Shown here: positions 54,746 through 61,671 of the stretch, one piece after another
How positions within the stretch are numbered: the stretch's first letter is position 1
Layout of the letters: the number at the start of each line of letters is the position of its first letter
From: CBDFLD01 sp965249005
GTDB taxonomy: Bacteria > Acidobacteriota > UBA6911
NCBI GenBank assembly: GCA_965249005.1
Contig: CBDFLD010000014.1
Span: forward strand, 298,234 to 362,233
Direction of reading: 5' to 3'
DNA: 64,000 nt
Made by a program: the position numbers and the translations under genes
The notes under the pieces: model-generated
Database searches by the model: none
What the model saw: only the letters and a program-made list of their open reading frames with translations
What the model was told of the DNA's origin: nothing

Positions 54746-55714
54746 ATGGCAAAGAAGCGAAAGATCGTTGTGCTCGACGGCTACACATTGAATCCCGGCG
54801 ACAATCCCTGGACCAAGCTCGAGGAGCACGGGCGAGTCGTCGTTCACGACCGGACGCCCGAGAACAGCGTCGTGGAGCGCTCCCTCGGCACAGAGGTCCT
54901 CATTGTCAACAAGGTAAAGCTGACGCGGGACGTCCTGGAGCAGCTTCCGGAGCTCAAGCTGATCGCCGTCACCGCCACGGGCTTTGACTGCGTCGACATA
55001 CAGGCGGCTCGCGAGCGCGACGTTGCCGTCTGCAACGTGCCCGTCTACGGCACCGACTCGGTGGCTCAGTTCGTCTTCGCGCACCTTCTGCACCACTGCC
55101 ACAACGTGGCTCGTCACGATCGCGAGGTGCGGGCGGGAGAGTGGGCTCGTGCCGGGGATTTCTCTTTCTGGAAGACCCCGCAAGTCGAACTGGTGGGCAT
55201 GACGATGGGCATTGTCGGCTTCGGGCGAATCGGCCGGCGCGTCGGCGAACTGGCGCACGCCTTCGGCATGAAGGTGATCGCTCATGACGTCGTCCGGGGC
55301 CCGGAACCCGCCTACCAGCCCTTCGAGTGGTCAGAGCTCGAGGAGCTCGTCCGCAGGGCCGACGTCGTCAGCTTGCACTGCCTGTTGACAAGCGAGAACA
55401 CGGGCATGGTCAACAGCGATCTCCTCGCATGCTTCAAAGAAGGCGCTTTTTTGATCAACGCCTCACGTGGAGGGCTGGTCAACGAAGAGGATCTCGCTGG
55501 GGCCTTGCAGAGTGGCAAGTTGTCCGGCGCGGCGCTCGACGTCGTCTCCACCGAACCGATCATGCCCGACAACCCACTCCTGCAAGCGGACAACTGCACC
55601 ATCAGCCCCCACATGGCCTGGTCGACGCTGGCCGCCAGGCGGCGGCTTCTGGAGACGACGGCAGAAAACGTGAGGGACTTCTACGCCGGCAAGTCGACGA
55701 ACGTGGTGAATTGA
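54746..55714 (+). CDS. Hydroxypyruvate reductase/glycerate dehydrogenase-like D-2-hydroxyacid dehydrogenase
   Basis: 322 residues from ATG 54746; the frame opens earlier at 54623. KIVVLDGYTLNPGDNPW at the N-terminus is typical of the glycerate/hydroxypyruvate subgroup. The NAD motif is GIVGFGRIGRRVGELA, with catalytic Arg in NASRGGLVNEEDL, Glu in DVVSTEP and His in SPHMAW. It would interconvert hydroxypyruvate (or glyoxylate) and D-glycerate (or glycolate). Its stop directly abuts an ATG, and the aldolase gene follows 15 bases on; an aldolase of this class yields pyruvate plus an aldehyde, fitting a sugar-acid pathway. Confidence 0.8.
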   Translation: MAKKRKIVVLDGYTLNPGDNPWTKLEEHGRVVVHDRTPENSVVERSLGTEVLIVNKVKLTRDVLEQLPELKLIAVTATGFDCVDIQAARERDVAVCNVPVYGTDSVAQFVFAHLLHHCHNVARHDREVRAGEWARAGDFSFWKTPQVELVGMTMGIVGFGRIGRRVGELAHAFGMKVIAHDVVRGPEPAYQPFEWSELEELVRRADVVSLHCLLTSENTGMVNSDLLACFKEGAFLINASRGGLVNEEDLAGALQSGKLSGAALDVVSTEPIMPDNPLLQADNCTISPHMAWSTLAARRRLLETTAENVRDFYAGKSTNVVN

Positions 55715-55729
55715 ATGATGAGGAGCACT

Positions 55730-56470
55730 ATGCACAACCCAATCCTCGACACCCTCCGCTCCGGCGAAGCCTCGGTTGGTTCCTGGCTCAACCTGGCCTC
55801 GCCCCTGTCGGCCGAGGTAATGGCTGCCGCCGGTTTTCCCTGGCTCGCGCTCGACGCCGAGCATTCACCCTACGATATAGAACTGATCGCCCACACGTTC
55901 CGCGCCGTCGAAGCCCGCGGGGCCATTCCCCTGGTCCGCACCTGGGACCACGATCCCGTATCCATCGGCCGGCTGCTCGACGCCGGCGCCTGGGGCCTGG
56001 TTTTCCCGCACGTTAGGACTCCCGCGCAGGCCGAAGCCATCGTCCGGGCCATGCGCTACCCCCCGGAAGGCACCCGTTCGCTGGGCACTGGCCGCTGCGT
56101 CACGCTATCGCCCGACTACCGCAGCAGAGCCAATGGCCAACTGCTGTGCGTTGCGCAGATAGAGGATATGGAAGGTATAGAAAATGCCGAGGCGATCGTC
56201 CGGGTCGAGGGGGTCGACATCGGCTTTTTAGGGCCGGCCGACCTGGCTCTGTCGATGGGCGTCGAAGCCGGCGCCCCCGAACACGAAGAGGCGTTGCAGC
56301 GTTTCAAAGCATGCTGTGAACGCGCCGGCAAGCCCAGCGGTATCCCAGTGCGCGATGCGGCCGACGCCCGCCGGCGCATCGAGCAGGGTTTTCTCTTTAT
56401 CGATCTAAACAGCGACCTGCGCTTTTTGGACGCCGCCGCCAAACAGGCGTTGGCCACTGTCCGGGGCTGA
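55730..56470 (+). CDS. HpcH/HpaI-family aldolase
   Basis: 246 residues from ATG 55730, with GAGGAG six bases upstream; ATG 55715, touching the previous stop, is the alternative. ALDAEHSPYD holds the catalytic His, IPLVRTWD the Arg, CVAQIEDMEGIENA the metal-binding Glu and VDIGFLGPADLALSMG the Asp. Class II pyruvate aldolases of this family split 2-keto-3-deoxy sugar acids or hydroxy-keto acids. An enolase-superfamily dehydratase at 43756 could supply such a substrate. It is convergent with E2, 18 bases apart. Confidence 0.85.
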   Translation: MHNPILDTLRSGEASVGSWLNLASPLSAEVMAAAGFPWLALDAEHSPYDIELIAHTFRAVEARGAIPLVRTWDHDPVSIGRLLDAGAWGLVFPHVRTPAQAEAIVRAMRYPPEGTRSLGTGRCVTLSPDYRSRANGQLLCVAQIEDMEGIENAEAIVRVEGVDIGFLGPADLALSMGVEAGAPEHEEALQRFKACCERAGKPSGIPVRDAADARRRIEQGFLFIDLNSDLRFLDAAAKQALATVRG

Positions 56471-56488
56471 TCTAGCCGGATCTCATCC

Positions 56489-57706
56489 TCAAGCCTGCCA
56501 CTTGTCCGGGGCCTCGATGAGCTCGCGGACCGTGCCGAGAAATTCGGCAGCGGGCGCCCCATCGACGGCGCGGTGGTCGAAGGTAAGGCTGAGAGCTATC
56601 CTGTTACGGGGCACGACGCGATCTTCATGGACCGCGGGCTCGAGGCGGATGCGCCCGATCCCCAGGATCGCGCATTGATTTGCGTTGATGATCGGAGTGA
56701 ACGCGTCGATGCCGTACGTGCCGAGGTTGGTGATGGTAAACGTCCCGCCCTGCAACTCATCCGGGCCGAGCTTTTGAGACCGAGCCCTGTCCCTCAGGGA
56801 CTGAGATTCCTTCGCAATCGCAGTGAGATCCTTTTTGGCAACGTCTCGCAGTACAGGAGCTACGAGGCCCTTGCCGGTCTCGACGGCAATAGCGATGTGG
56901 ATGTCGTCGAAGATCACGAGTGCATCGTCTGTGAAGTGGGCGTTGAGGGACTCGTGCTGGTTCAGGGCCATTTGAGTGAGCTTGACGATCAGGTCCGTAT
57001 AGGTTGGAGTAGCCTCACCTGGGGACGCCCCCGCTTTGAGCTCGTCGCGCAGTTGGACCAACTCGGTTGCGTCCGCTTCCGTCGTGAGGGTCACGGCCGC
57101 GGTAGAGTGGGCGCTCGCGGCCACATGCTCCGCGATCAGTCGTCGCATACGGCTGTGTGGCACGGCGCGGCCTGCTGCGGTCGACGCCTCGGCAGGATGA
57201 GCCCCCTCGGCTGCGAGTCGCACGTCGCGCTCCTCGATGCGGCCGCTGCGCCCGCTTCCCTTCAGCGTTGTCCAGTCGACGCCGAGCTCACCTGCAACGC
57301 GGCGCGCTCGGGGGCTGATCGCCGCTCGACTTCCGGCTGAGGGAGGCGTTTCCTGTGCGGCTCGCGGGCCCTTCGCCAAAGGTCGCCCTTCGGTTTCGGC
57401 CGCCCGCTCTCTCGTCGCGCTGGAAGTCGCCCTCGCTCCTGCATCAGGCTCCGGCTCGCCGGTCTGCAAGATGTATCCGAGAAGGTCTCCCACCTCGACA
57501 ACAGCCCCGGAGGGAGGCGAGTCGTTTGGGATGCGCAAGAATCCGCTCTCGATCGCTTCCACTTCCTGTGTCGCCTTCTCGCTTTCGAGCGCGAACAGGG
57601 GCTCGCCCTCCAGCACCGCGTCCCCGTCATTCTTGAGCCAGCCGCCGAACGTTCCTTCCTCCATCGTCCATCCGAGCCGCGGCACCAGCACTTCGATCGC
57701 CATCAT
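56489..57706 (-). CDS. 2-oxoacid dehydrogenase E2 (dihydrolipoamide acyltransferase)
   Basis: 405 residues. The lipoyl domain carries K44 in ESEKATQ, the E1/E3-binding domain lies at about 130-165 (SPRARRVAGELGVDW), and the acyltransferase domain ends with the active-site FDHRAVDG. Linkers are Ala/Pro/Glu-rich. The start codon is six bases after a TAA that closes a short relic of an E1-beta gene, the usual coupling in E1-E2 operons. The complete E1-alpha and E1-beta genes lie across the circle join at 3976-5929 on the same strand, so E2 has been separated from its operon by the C1 module. No E3 is found. Confidence 0.88.
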   Translation of the reverse strand: MMAIEVLVPRLGWTMEEGTFGGWLKNDGDAVLEGEPLFALESEKATQEVEAIESGFLRIPNDSPPSGAVVEVGDLLGYILQTGEPEPDAGARATSSATRERAAETEGRPLAKGPRAAQETPPSAGSRAAISPRARRVAGELGVDWTTLKGSGRSGRIEERDVRLAAEGAHPAEASTAAGRAVPHSRMRRLIAEHVAASAHSTAAVTLTTEADATELVQLRDELKAGASPGEATPTYTDLIVKLTQMALNQHESLNAHFTDDALVIFDDIHIAIAVETGKGLVAPVLRDVAKKDLTAIAKESQSLRDRARSQKLGPDELQGGTFTITNLGTYGIDAFTPIINANQCAILGIGRIRLEPAVHEDRVVPRNRIALSLTFDHRAVDGAPAAEFLGTVRELIEAPDKWQA

Positions 57707-57712
57707 TCCCCC

Positions 57713-57770
57713 TTACGACTATAAAAGTCGGCGCACGGCTTCCACGCTCTCATCCGGCGCCCCGCCCCCG
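57713..57770 (-). pseudogene. Remnant of the 3' end of an E1-beta gene
   Basis: On the minus strand the frame reads DESVEAVRRLL then TAG-TCG-TAA, matching GEIVDAVRRLLDS-stop at the end of E1-beta (3976-4018). Over the 45 bases 57711-57755 against 3974-4018 I count 38 identical. The final stop TAA is conserved in both; an Asp codon has become TAG here. Homology is not evident further upstream (right of about 57760). Confidence 0.75.
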
Positions 57771-57871
57771 GGTGTCGCTCGTGTCCGAACCGAAAACCTC
57801 CAAGGGCCGCCACAAACGGGATAAAGAAGATGTGCAGACTTCGCTTCGCGTTGTTTCATTGAGTTTTAATG

Positions 57872-58609
57872 TTACGGAGTTGCGGAAGGGAGGTCGGTGC
57901 TGCTAGACAGGATGTGCACCTTCATGGCGTGTTGCGCACGCTCGGCGTCGCCACCTCGGATCGCTTGAAAGATCGTTTTGTGCTGCTGTAAGGAAAGCTT
58001 TGTCCGCTTCACGACCTCGCCGATCGGACGACCCAGCGTTCCCTTGACCCATTCGTGGAGATAGCCTCTCGTCATGCTGAGCAGGCTATAGAGGATCGTG
58101 TTCTGAGTCGCCTGGGCGACGAGGAGATGGAACTCCAGGTCGCATTCCAGGAATTGGTCCGGCTCCTCGAGTAAGTCTTCCATGCTTTCGAGATTCCGTT
58201 CCACCATCGAGAGATTTTCCTCGGTACGGCGTTGCGCGGCCAGGCCAGCGTTCTGGGATTCCAGCATGAGCCGGGTCTCCACAAGGTCCTGCACCCTTTT
58301 TGGATCCAGCAGCAGACTCCACTGAAGCGTCTTCTTGAGGTACCCGTTGCTGTTGATCGCGACAAAGGTGCCTTCGCCTACTCGACCTTCCAGGATTCCC
58401 ATGACCGAAAGAGAGCGCAGAGCCTCACGAAGGGATGTGCGTCCAACGCCGAATCTCTTGCAGAGATCCCTTTCTCCAGGCAACCGCTCCCCGGGTTTGA
58501 GAACATCTCTGGAGATCAATTCGATGATCTGCTCGACAATCTCGTCGCTCAGGGATTTGCGGTTGACAGGCCGCAATTCCTCCACGGCCGCGTTTTTCTC
58601 ACGCGCCAT
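57872..58609 (-). CDS. FadR-type GntR family transcriptional regulator
   Basis: 245 residues. Winged helix at about 18-85 (DEIVEQIIELISR, LPGERDLCKRFGVGRTSLREALRSL, EGRVGEGTFV), then an all-helical FCD domain with ECDLEFHLLVAQAT and LQQHKTIFQAI, whose Asp/His residues usually bind a metal and effector. It is divergent from the C1 operon. GGTCAGACC, a palindrome of the FadR/PdhR class, lies directly before its start codon and again at the operon start, so it probably represses both until a methylated substrate or its product binds. No other regulator is in the region. Confidence 0.9.
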   Translation of the reverse strand: MAREKNAAVEELRPVNRKSLSDEIVEQIIELISRDVLKPGERLPGERDLCKRFGVGRTSLREALRSLSVMGILEGRVGEGTFVAINSNGYLKKTLQWSLLLDPKRVQDLVETRLMLESQNAGLAAQRRTEENLSMVERNLESMEDLLEEPDQFLECDLEFHLLVAQATQNTILYSLLSMTRGYLHEWVKGTLGRPIGEVVKRTKLSLQQHKTIFQAIRGGDAERAQHAMKVHILSSSTDLPSATP

Positions 58610-58610
58610 C

Positions 58611-58619
58611 GGTCAGACC
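58611..58619. promoter_or_regulatory. Candidate GntR operator 1 (autoregulatory)
   Basis: GGTCAGACC, one base from the gntR start codon. The same nonamer recurs at 58755-58763. FadR-family operators commonly have a GGTCnGACC-type core. Confidence 0.55.
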
Positions 58620-58716
58620 TCGATCAGTGAACAATCATGATTCCCACATAAGTATTGTCAATGAAATATTTATGTCACAATAGCCGCCGACAACGACCGT
58701 AAGTCTCAATTTTTCC

Positions 58717-58745
58717 TTTGCAATCGAGCCAACAATCGCTATCAT
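58717..58745 (+). promoter_or_regulatory. Predicted promoter of the C1 operon
   Basis: TTTGCA (58717-58722), 17-base spacer, TATCAT (58740-58745). The expected transcription start is near 58752, inside the operator palindrome. The -10 box matches the consensus at five of six positions and the -35 at four. Confidence 0.4.
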
Positions 58746-58751
58746 CATGCC

Positions 58752-58766
58752 GATGGTCAGACCATC
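58752..58766. promoter_or_regulatory. Candidate GntR operator 2 (C1 operon)
   Basis: GATGGTCAGACCATC, a perfect 15-base palindrome around a central A, 62 bases before the first operon gene and just downstream of the predicted -10 box. It contains the TGGTCnGACCA pattern of FadR/PdhR-like repressors. A weaker inverted pair ATTGT (58654) / ACAAT (58677) lies farther upstream. Confidence 0.6.
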
Positions 58767-58828
58767 AGCACAATAAAAATAGGGCAACTTCACCTCCGGT
58801 GTCAAGCAGAATCAGGGGAGGGCAAGAC

Positions 58829-59467
58829 ATGGGGCAGACGGTTGATATAGGAGCGCGAATCGAGCTGGTCCCGATGGACCCGCATTTTCACGACGTCACG
58901 ATTTCTCTCTACCGTCAGGAAACGGAGTCCGGATCGGCATTTTTGTTGCACACCTACAGCAGATTCGAGGGGGTCGAGGGGCGTCTCCAGTCGGTGAAGC
59001 AGACGATGGTTGCCCTGGGTGGGCTGGAGGAAGTTCCGGATAGCAGGTTGCTGCGCTTTCCCTGCGGGACGGGGCACGAGTTTGCGTGCAAGCGGCTCTT
59101 CCTGGAGTCGATCAAGGCAGACCCCGATGGGCCGATTGAAATCCGACCTTTGACAACACTCGACAAGAAGTCGGGTCTGAGTATCCAAGTGGTCAGTCCG
59201 GGGAAGGGTGTCTACCGGGTCGTTGCTGAAGGCAACCACAAGGACAAGGAGCGTCGCGTTGCAGTGATCGTAAATGGCCTCAGGAAACTGGGCGAAATGT
59301 TGGGCGTGGAAGGGAGCCCTGATCAGGTGGCCTTTCCGTGCGGCTGCCCGCACGACGCCCTGGTCGGCGTGCTGCTCGTACGGGCTCCGAACGTACGCGC
59401 GATCGTCAGGGAGGAGGAGATGGCCGCGACTCGAGGTGTTTTGGCAGCCCCGAGTCAACAAGAATGA
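58829..59467 (+). CDS. Unknown protein with two FPCG motifs, first gene of the C1 operon
   Basis: 212 residues from ATG 58829 (GGGGAGGG upstream). I do not recognise the family. Two halves look like an internal repeat: each ends in a helix-like stretch followed by FPCG and an acidic/His residue, RFPCGTGHEFACKRLF at about residues 71-86 and AFPCGCPHDALVGVLL at about 169-184. The paired Cys and His residues could bind metal or act as a thiol active site. No signal peptide. Being first in the operon, before the methyltransferase, it could prepare or sense the methylated substrate, but that is only context. Confidence 0.7.
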   Translation: MGQTVDIGARIELVPMDPHFHDVTISLYRQETESGSAFLLHTYSRFEGVEGRLQSVKQTMVALGGLEEVPDSRLLRFPCGTGHEFACKRLFLESIKADPDGPIEIRPLTTLDKKSGLSIQVVSPGKGVYRVVAEGNHKDKERRVAVIVNGLRKLGEMLGVEGSPDQVAFPCGCPHDALVGVLLVRAPNVRAIVREEEMAATRGVLAAPSQQE

Positions 59468-59511
59468 AGATGCATTCCGAAAGTGGAAAGCTACCTTTCG
59501 AGGAGATAGCT

Positions 59512-60561
59512 ATGAATGATCAGGCAGTGGGACCCATGACCGGACGCGAGCGTGTTCTTGCCGCTCTGAGAAGAGAGAGGGTTGATCGGACGCCTGTCTG
59601 CAATCCGACCTCGGTCGCAACGGTCGAACTGATGGACCTGGTAGACGCCCCCTTCCCTCAGGCCAACCGGGAGCCCGAGCTGATGGCCAGGCTCGCCGCG
59701 ACGGGATACACGGAACTGGGGTTCGATACGATCATGCCGGTTTTCACGATCATACAGGAGTCCTCTGCGCTGGGCTGCAAGATCCAGTGGGAGCAGAAGG
59801 ACAACTGGCCGACGGTCAAGATGCGCGAGCCGATCTGGGAGCATCTGGATGATATCAAAGTCCCGTCGGACCTGCTGACGCATCAGGACACGAAGTGTGT
59901 GCTCGAGGCGATCAAGATTCTCAAGAAGGAGTACGGGGATGAGGTGGCCATCATCGGCAAGACGATGGGGCCCTGGTCACTGGGTTATCACTGCTTCGGC
60001 GTCGAGCCCTTTCTCCTCATGTCTCGGGACGACCCGGACAAGACCAAGGCCTGTCTGGATAGGATGAAGGAAATCACAGTCGAGTTCGGGGTGGCTCAGA
60101 TCGAGGCGGGAGCAGATGCGCTGACGCTGCCAGATCACGCAACAGGGGACCTGGTCAGTGGAGAGTATTACGAACGGTTTCTTCGTGAGCTACACATCGA
60201 GTTCGTAGATCGAATTCCCATCCCTTTGATCCTTCACATCTGTGGGCGGACGGTGGACCGGATGGAATACATCGCGCAGACGGGGATGGCTGCCTTCCAC
60301 TACGATTCCAAAAACAAGCCCGCGGAATCCATGGAGGTCGTGAAAAATCGGATTTCTCTGGTCGGGAACATCAACAATCCCGAGACGCTGTTTTCAAAGG
60401 GTCCAGAGGTTGTGAGGCAGGAAGTTTACGAGAACCTGGACTCGGGCGTCCAGCTTGTGGGCCCGGAGTGCGCGATTCCGCTCCAGACGACGATCGAGAA
60501 CTTGAAGGAGATTCCCAGGGCCGTGCGGGATTGGCACCAGGAACACGCCTCCACGAACTAG
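59512..60561 (+). CDS. MtaA/CmuA-type (uroporphyrinogen decarboxylase fold) corrinoid methyltransferase
   Basis: 349 residues from ATG 59512 (GAGGAG upstream). The zinc ligands of MtaA/MtbA/CmuA are visible as H242 and C244 in LILHICGRT and C320 in LVGPECAIP, which separates it from true HemE. MTGRERVLAALRRERVDRTPV is the usual family start. Related enzymes transfer methyl groups between a corrinoid protein and a thiol, or demethylate substrates such as chloromethane or methoxylated aromatics when placed beside a corrinoid protein. Here it is the probable substrate-specific or corrinoid-charging methyltransferase. Substrate unknown. Confidence 0.85.
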   Translation: MNDQAVGPMTGRERVLAALRRERVDRTPVCNPTSVATVELMDLVDAPFPQANREPELMARLAATGYTELGFDTIMPVFTIIQESSALGCKIQWEQKDNWPTVKMREPIWEHLDDIKVPSDLLTHQDTKCVLEAIKILKKEYGDEVAIIGKTMGPWSLGYHCFGVEPFLLMSRDDPDKTKACLDRMKEITVEFGVAQIEAGADALTLPDHATGDLVSGEYYERFLRELHIEFVDRIPIPLILHICGRTVDRMEYIAQTGMAAFHYDSKNKPAESMEVVKNRISLVGNINNPETLFSKGPEVVRQEVYENLDSGVQLVGPECAIPLQTTIENLKEIPRAVRDWHQEHASTN

Positions 60562-60590
60562 CGCGCTTTCCCATCCTGAGGTTTTGAGAT

Positions 60591-61355
60591 ATGGCAGAGC
60601 TATTTGACATACAGAACGAATTTATCCGGAACGAGATCGAAGAGTTCATCGAACGCCCCGAAGAGATCGAGCGCTTGGTCAACACATTCGCAGGGGTGAG
60701 CGCAGAAATGCAGGCTATCGCAGCTGCGCTGATTGACGGAGAAAACCATACCGTGGATCGGTTGACGAAAGAAGCACTCGATGCGGGTACGGAGGCCCTG
60801 GAGATCATGGACGACGGGCTCGTCGCGGGGATGGGCATCGTGGGAATCAAGTTTCGCGAAAACTTCATCTTCGTCCCCGAGGTCCTGGCCTGTGCCCGCG
60901 CGATGAAGGCCGGGATGGCCTACATCGAGCCGATTCTGTCCGCTTCAGGGGTGAAACCGATCGGGACCGTGGTTATGGGCACGGTGAAGGGAGACCTGCA
61001 CGACATCGGCAAGAATCTCTGCATTATGATGCTGAGGGGTTCCGGCTTCATCGTCCACGACCTCAGCGTAGACACCTCAGCGGACGAATTCATCGAGGCG
61101 GTACAGAAACATCAGGCCCCGCTGATGGGCATGTCCGCCCTTTTGACGACCACCATGCCGAACATGGGGAGAACGATCGAGGCCTTTATCGATGAGGATC
61201 TGCGTGATGATGTGAAGATCATGGTGGGCGGCGCACCCGTCACCCAGGAGTTTGCCGACGACATGGGCGCTGATGGATATGGAAAAGATGCCATGGCGTG
61301 CGTGGAGCTGGCAAAAAGACTGATCGAAGAGCACAAGGCCGAAGTGGAATCCTGA
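60591..61355 (+). CDS. Corrinoid (B12-binding) methyl carrier protein
   Basis: 254 residues. An N-terminal helical cap (residues about 30-120, with EALDAGTEALEIMDDGLVAGM) precedes the B12 domain with D135-L-H137-D-I-G140, where His137 is the lower cobalt ligand, then MGMSALLTTTM and VMVGGAPVT-like strands (KIMVGGAPVTQEFADDMGAD). This is the MtbC/MtgC type. It carries the methyl group as methyl-Co(III) between the UroD-fold methyltransferase and the methyl-H4folate methyltransferase. It starts 29 bases after the methyltransferase gene. Confidence 0.93.
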   Translation: MAELFDIQNEFIRNEIEEFIERPEEIERLVNTFAGVSAEMQAIAAALIDGENHTVDRLTKEALDAGTEALEIMDDGLVAGMGIVGIKFRENFIFVPEVLACARAMKAGMAYIEPILSASGVKPIGTVVMGTVKGDLHDIGKNLCIMMLRGSGFIVHDLSVDTSADEFIEAVQKHQAPLMGMSALLTTTMPNMGRTIEAFIDEDLRDDVKIMVGGAPVTQEFADDMGADGYGKDAMACVELAKRLIEEHKAEVES

Positions 61356-61362
61356 GTCCCAA

Positions 61363-61671
61363 GTGAAAAAGATCGTCAAGGAAGAATATCAAAAGCGGCT
61401 GGATAAGATCACCGAGTTGTTCTCGGACATGGTCCGGCACGCGGATGAACTGTCCAGGCATCGGTGTCCGTACAGGAATCGGCTCGACGAGTGCACTGCG
61501 AAGTTCGGGTGCCGGAACCAGCGTAAACCCAGTGGGGAGGGTAAGCTGCTGATCTGTGCGGGAGATGACAAACTGGATTACCGAAGCGCCTGGGAGATGG
61601 ATCCGGCAGACGACACAGACAATTGGATGAGGAACAAGCCGTCAGATGGGGACGATATCTCACAACGGTAA
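61363..61671 (+). CDS. Small Cys-rich protein between corrinoid protein and its activator
   Basis: 102 residues from GTG 61363. After a charged helix (EEYQKRLDKITELFSDM) come CPYRNRLDECTAKFGCRNQR and LLICAGDDKLDYR, four cysteines that could bind zinc or an iron-sulfur cluster. I do not recognise the family. It starts seven bases after the corrinoid-protein stop and overlaps the activator gene by 26 bases, which supports it as a real, translationally coupled gene. A role in corrinoid reduction or complex assembly is a guess from position. Confidence 0.65.
   Translation: MKKIVKEEYQKRLDKITELFSDMVRHADELSRHRCPYRNRLDECTAKFGCRNQRKPSGEGKLLICAGDDKLDYRSAWEMDPADDTDNWMRNKPSDGDDISQR

Noticed and set aside
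58682..58828. Cobalamin riboswitch before the corrinoid operon
   Set aside because: I looked for a B12-box-like segment and long paired leader; only the GntR-type palindrome and a short spacer are seen.
59512..60561. Uroporphyrinogen decarboxylase (HemE) of haem synthesis
   Set aside because: The His-x-Cys and later Cys zinc ligands and the corrinoid operon context point to the methyltransferase branch.
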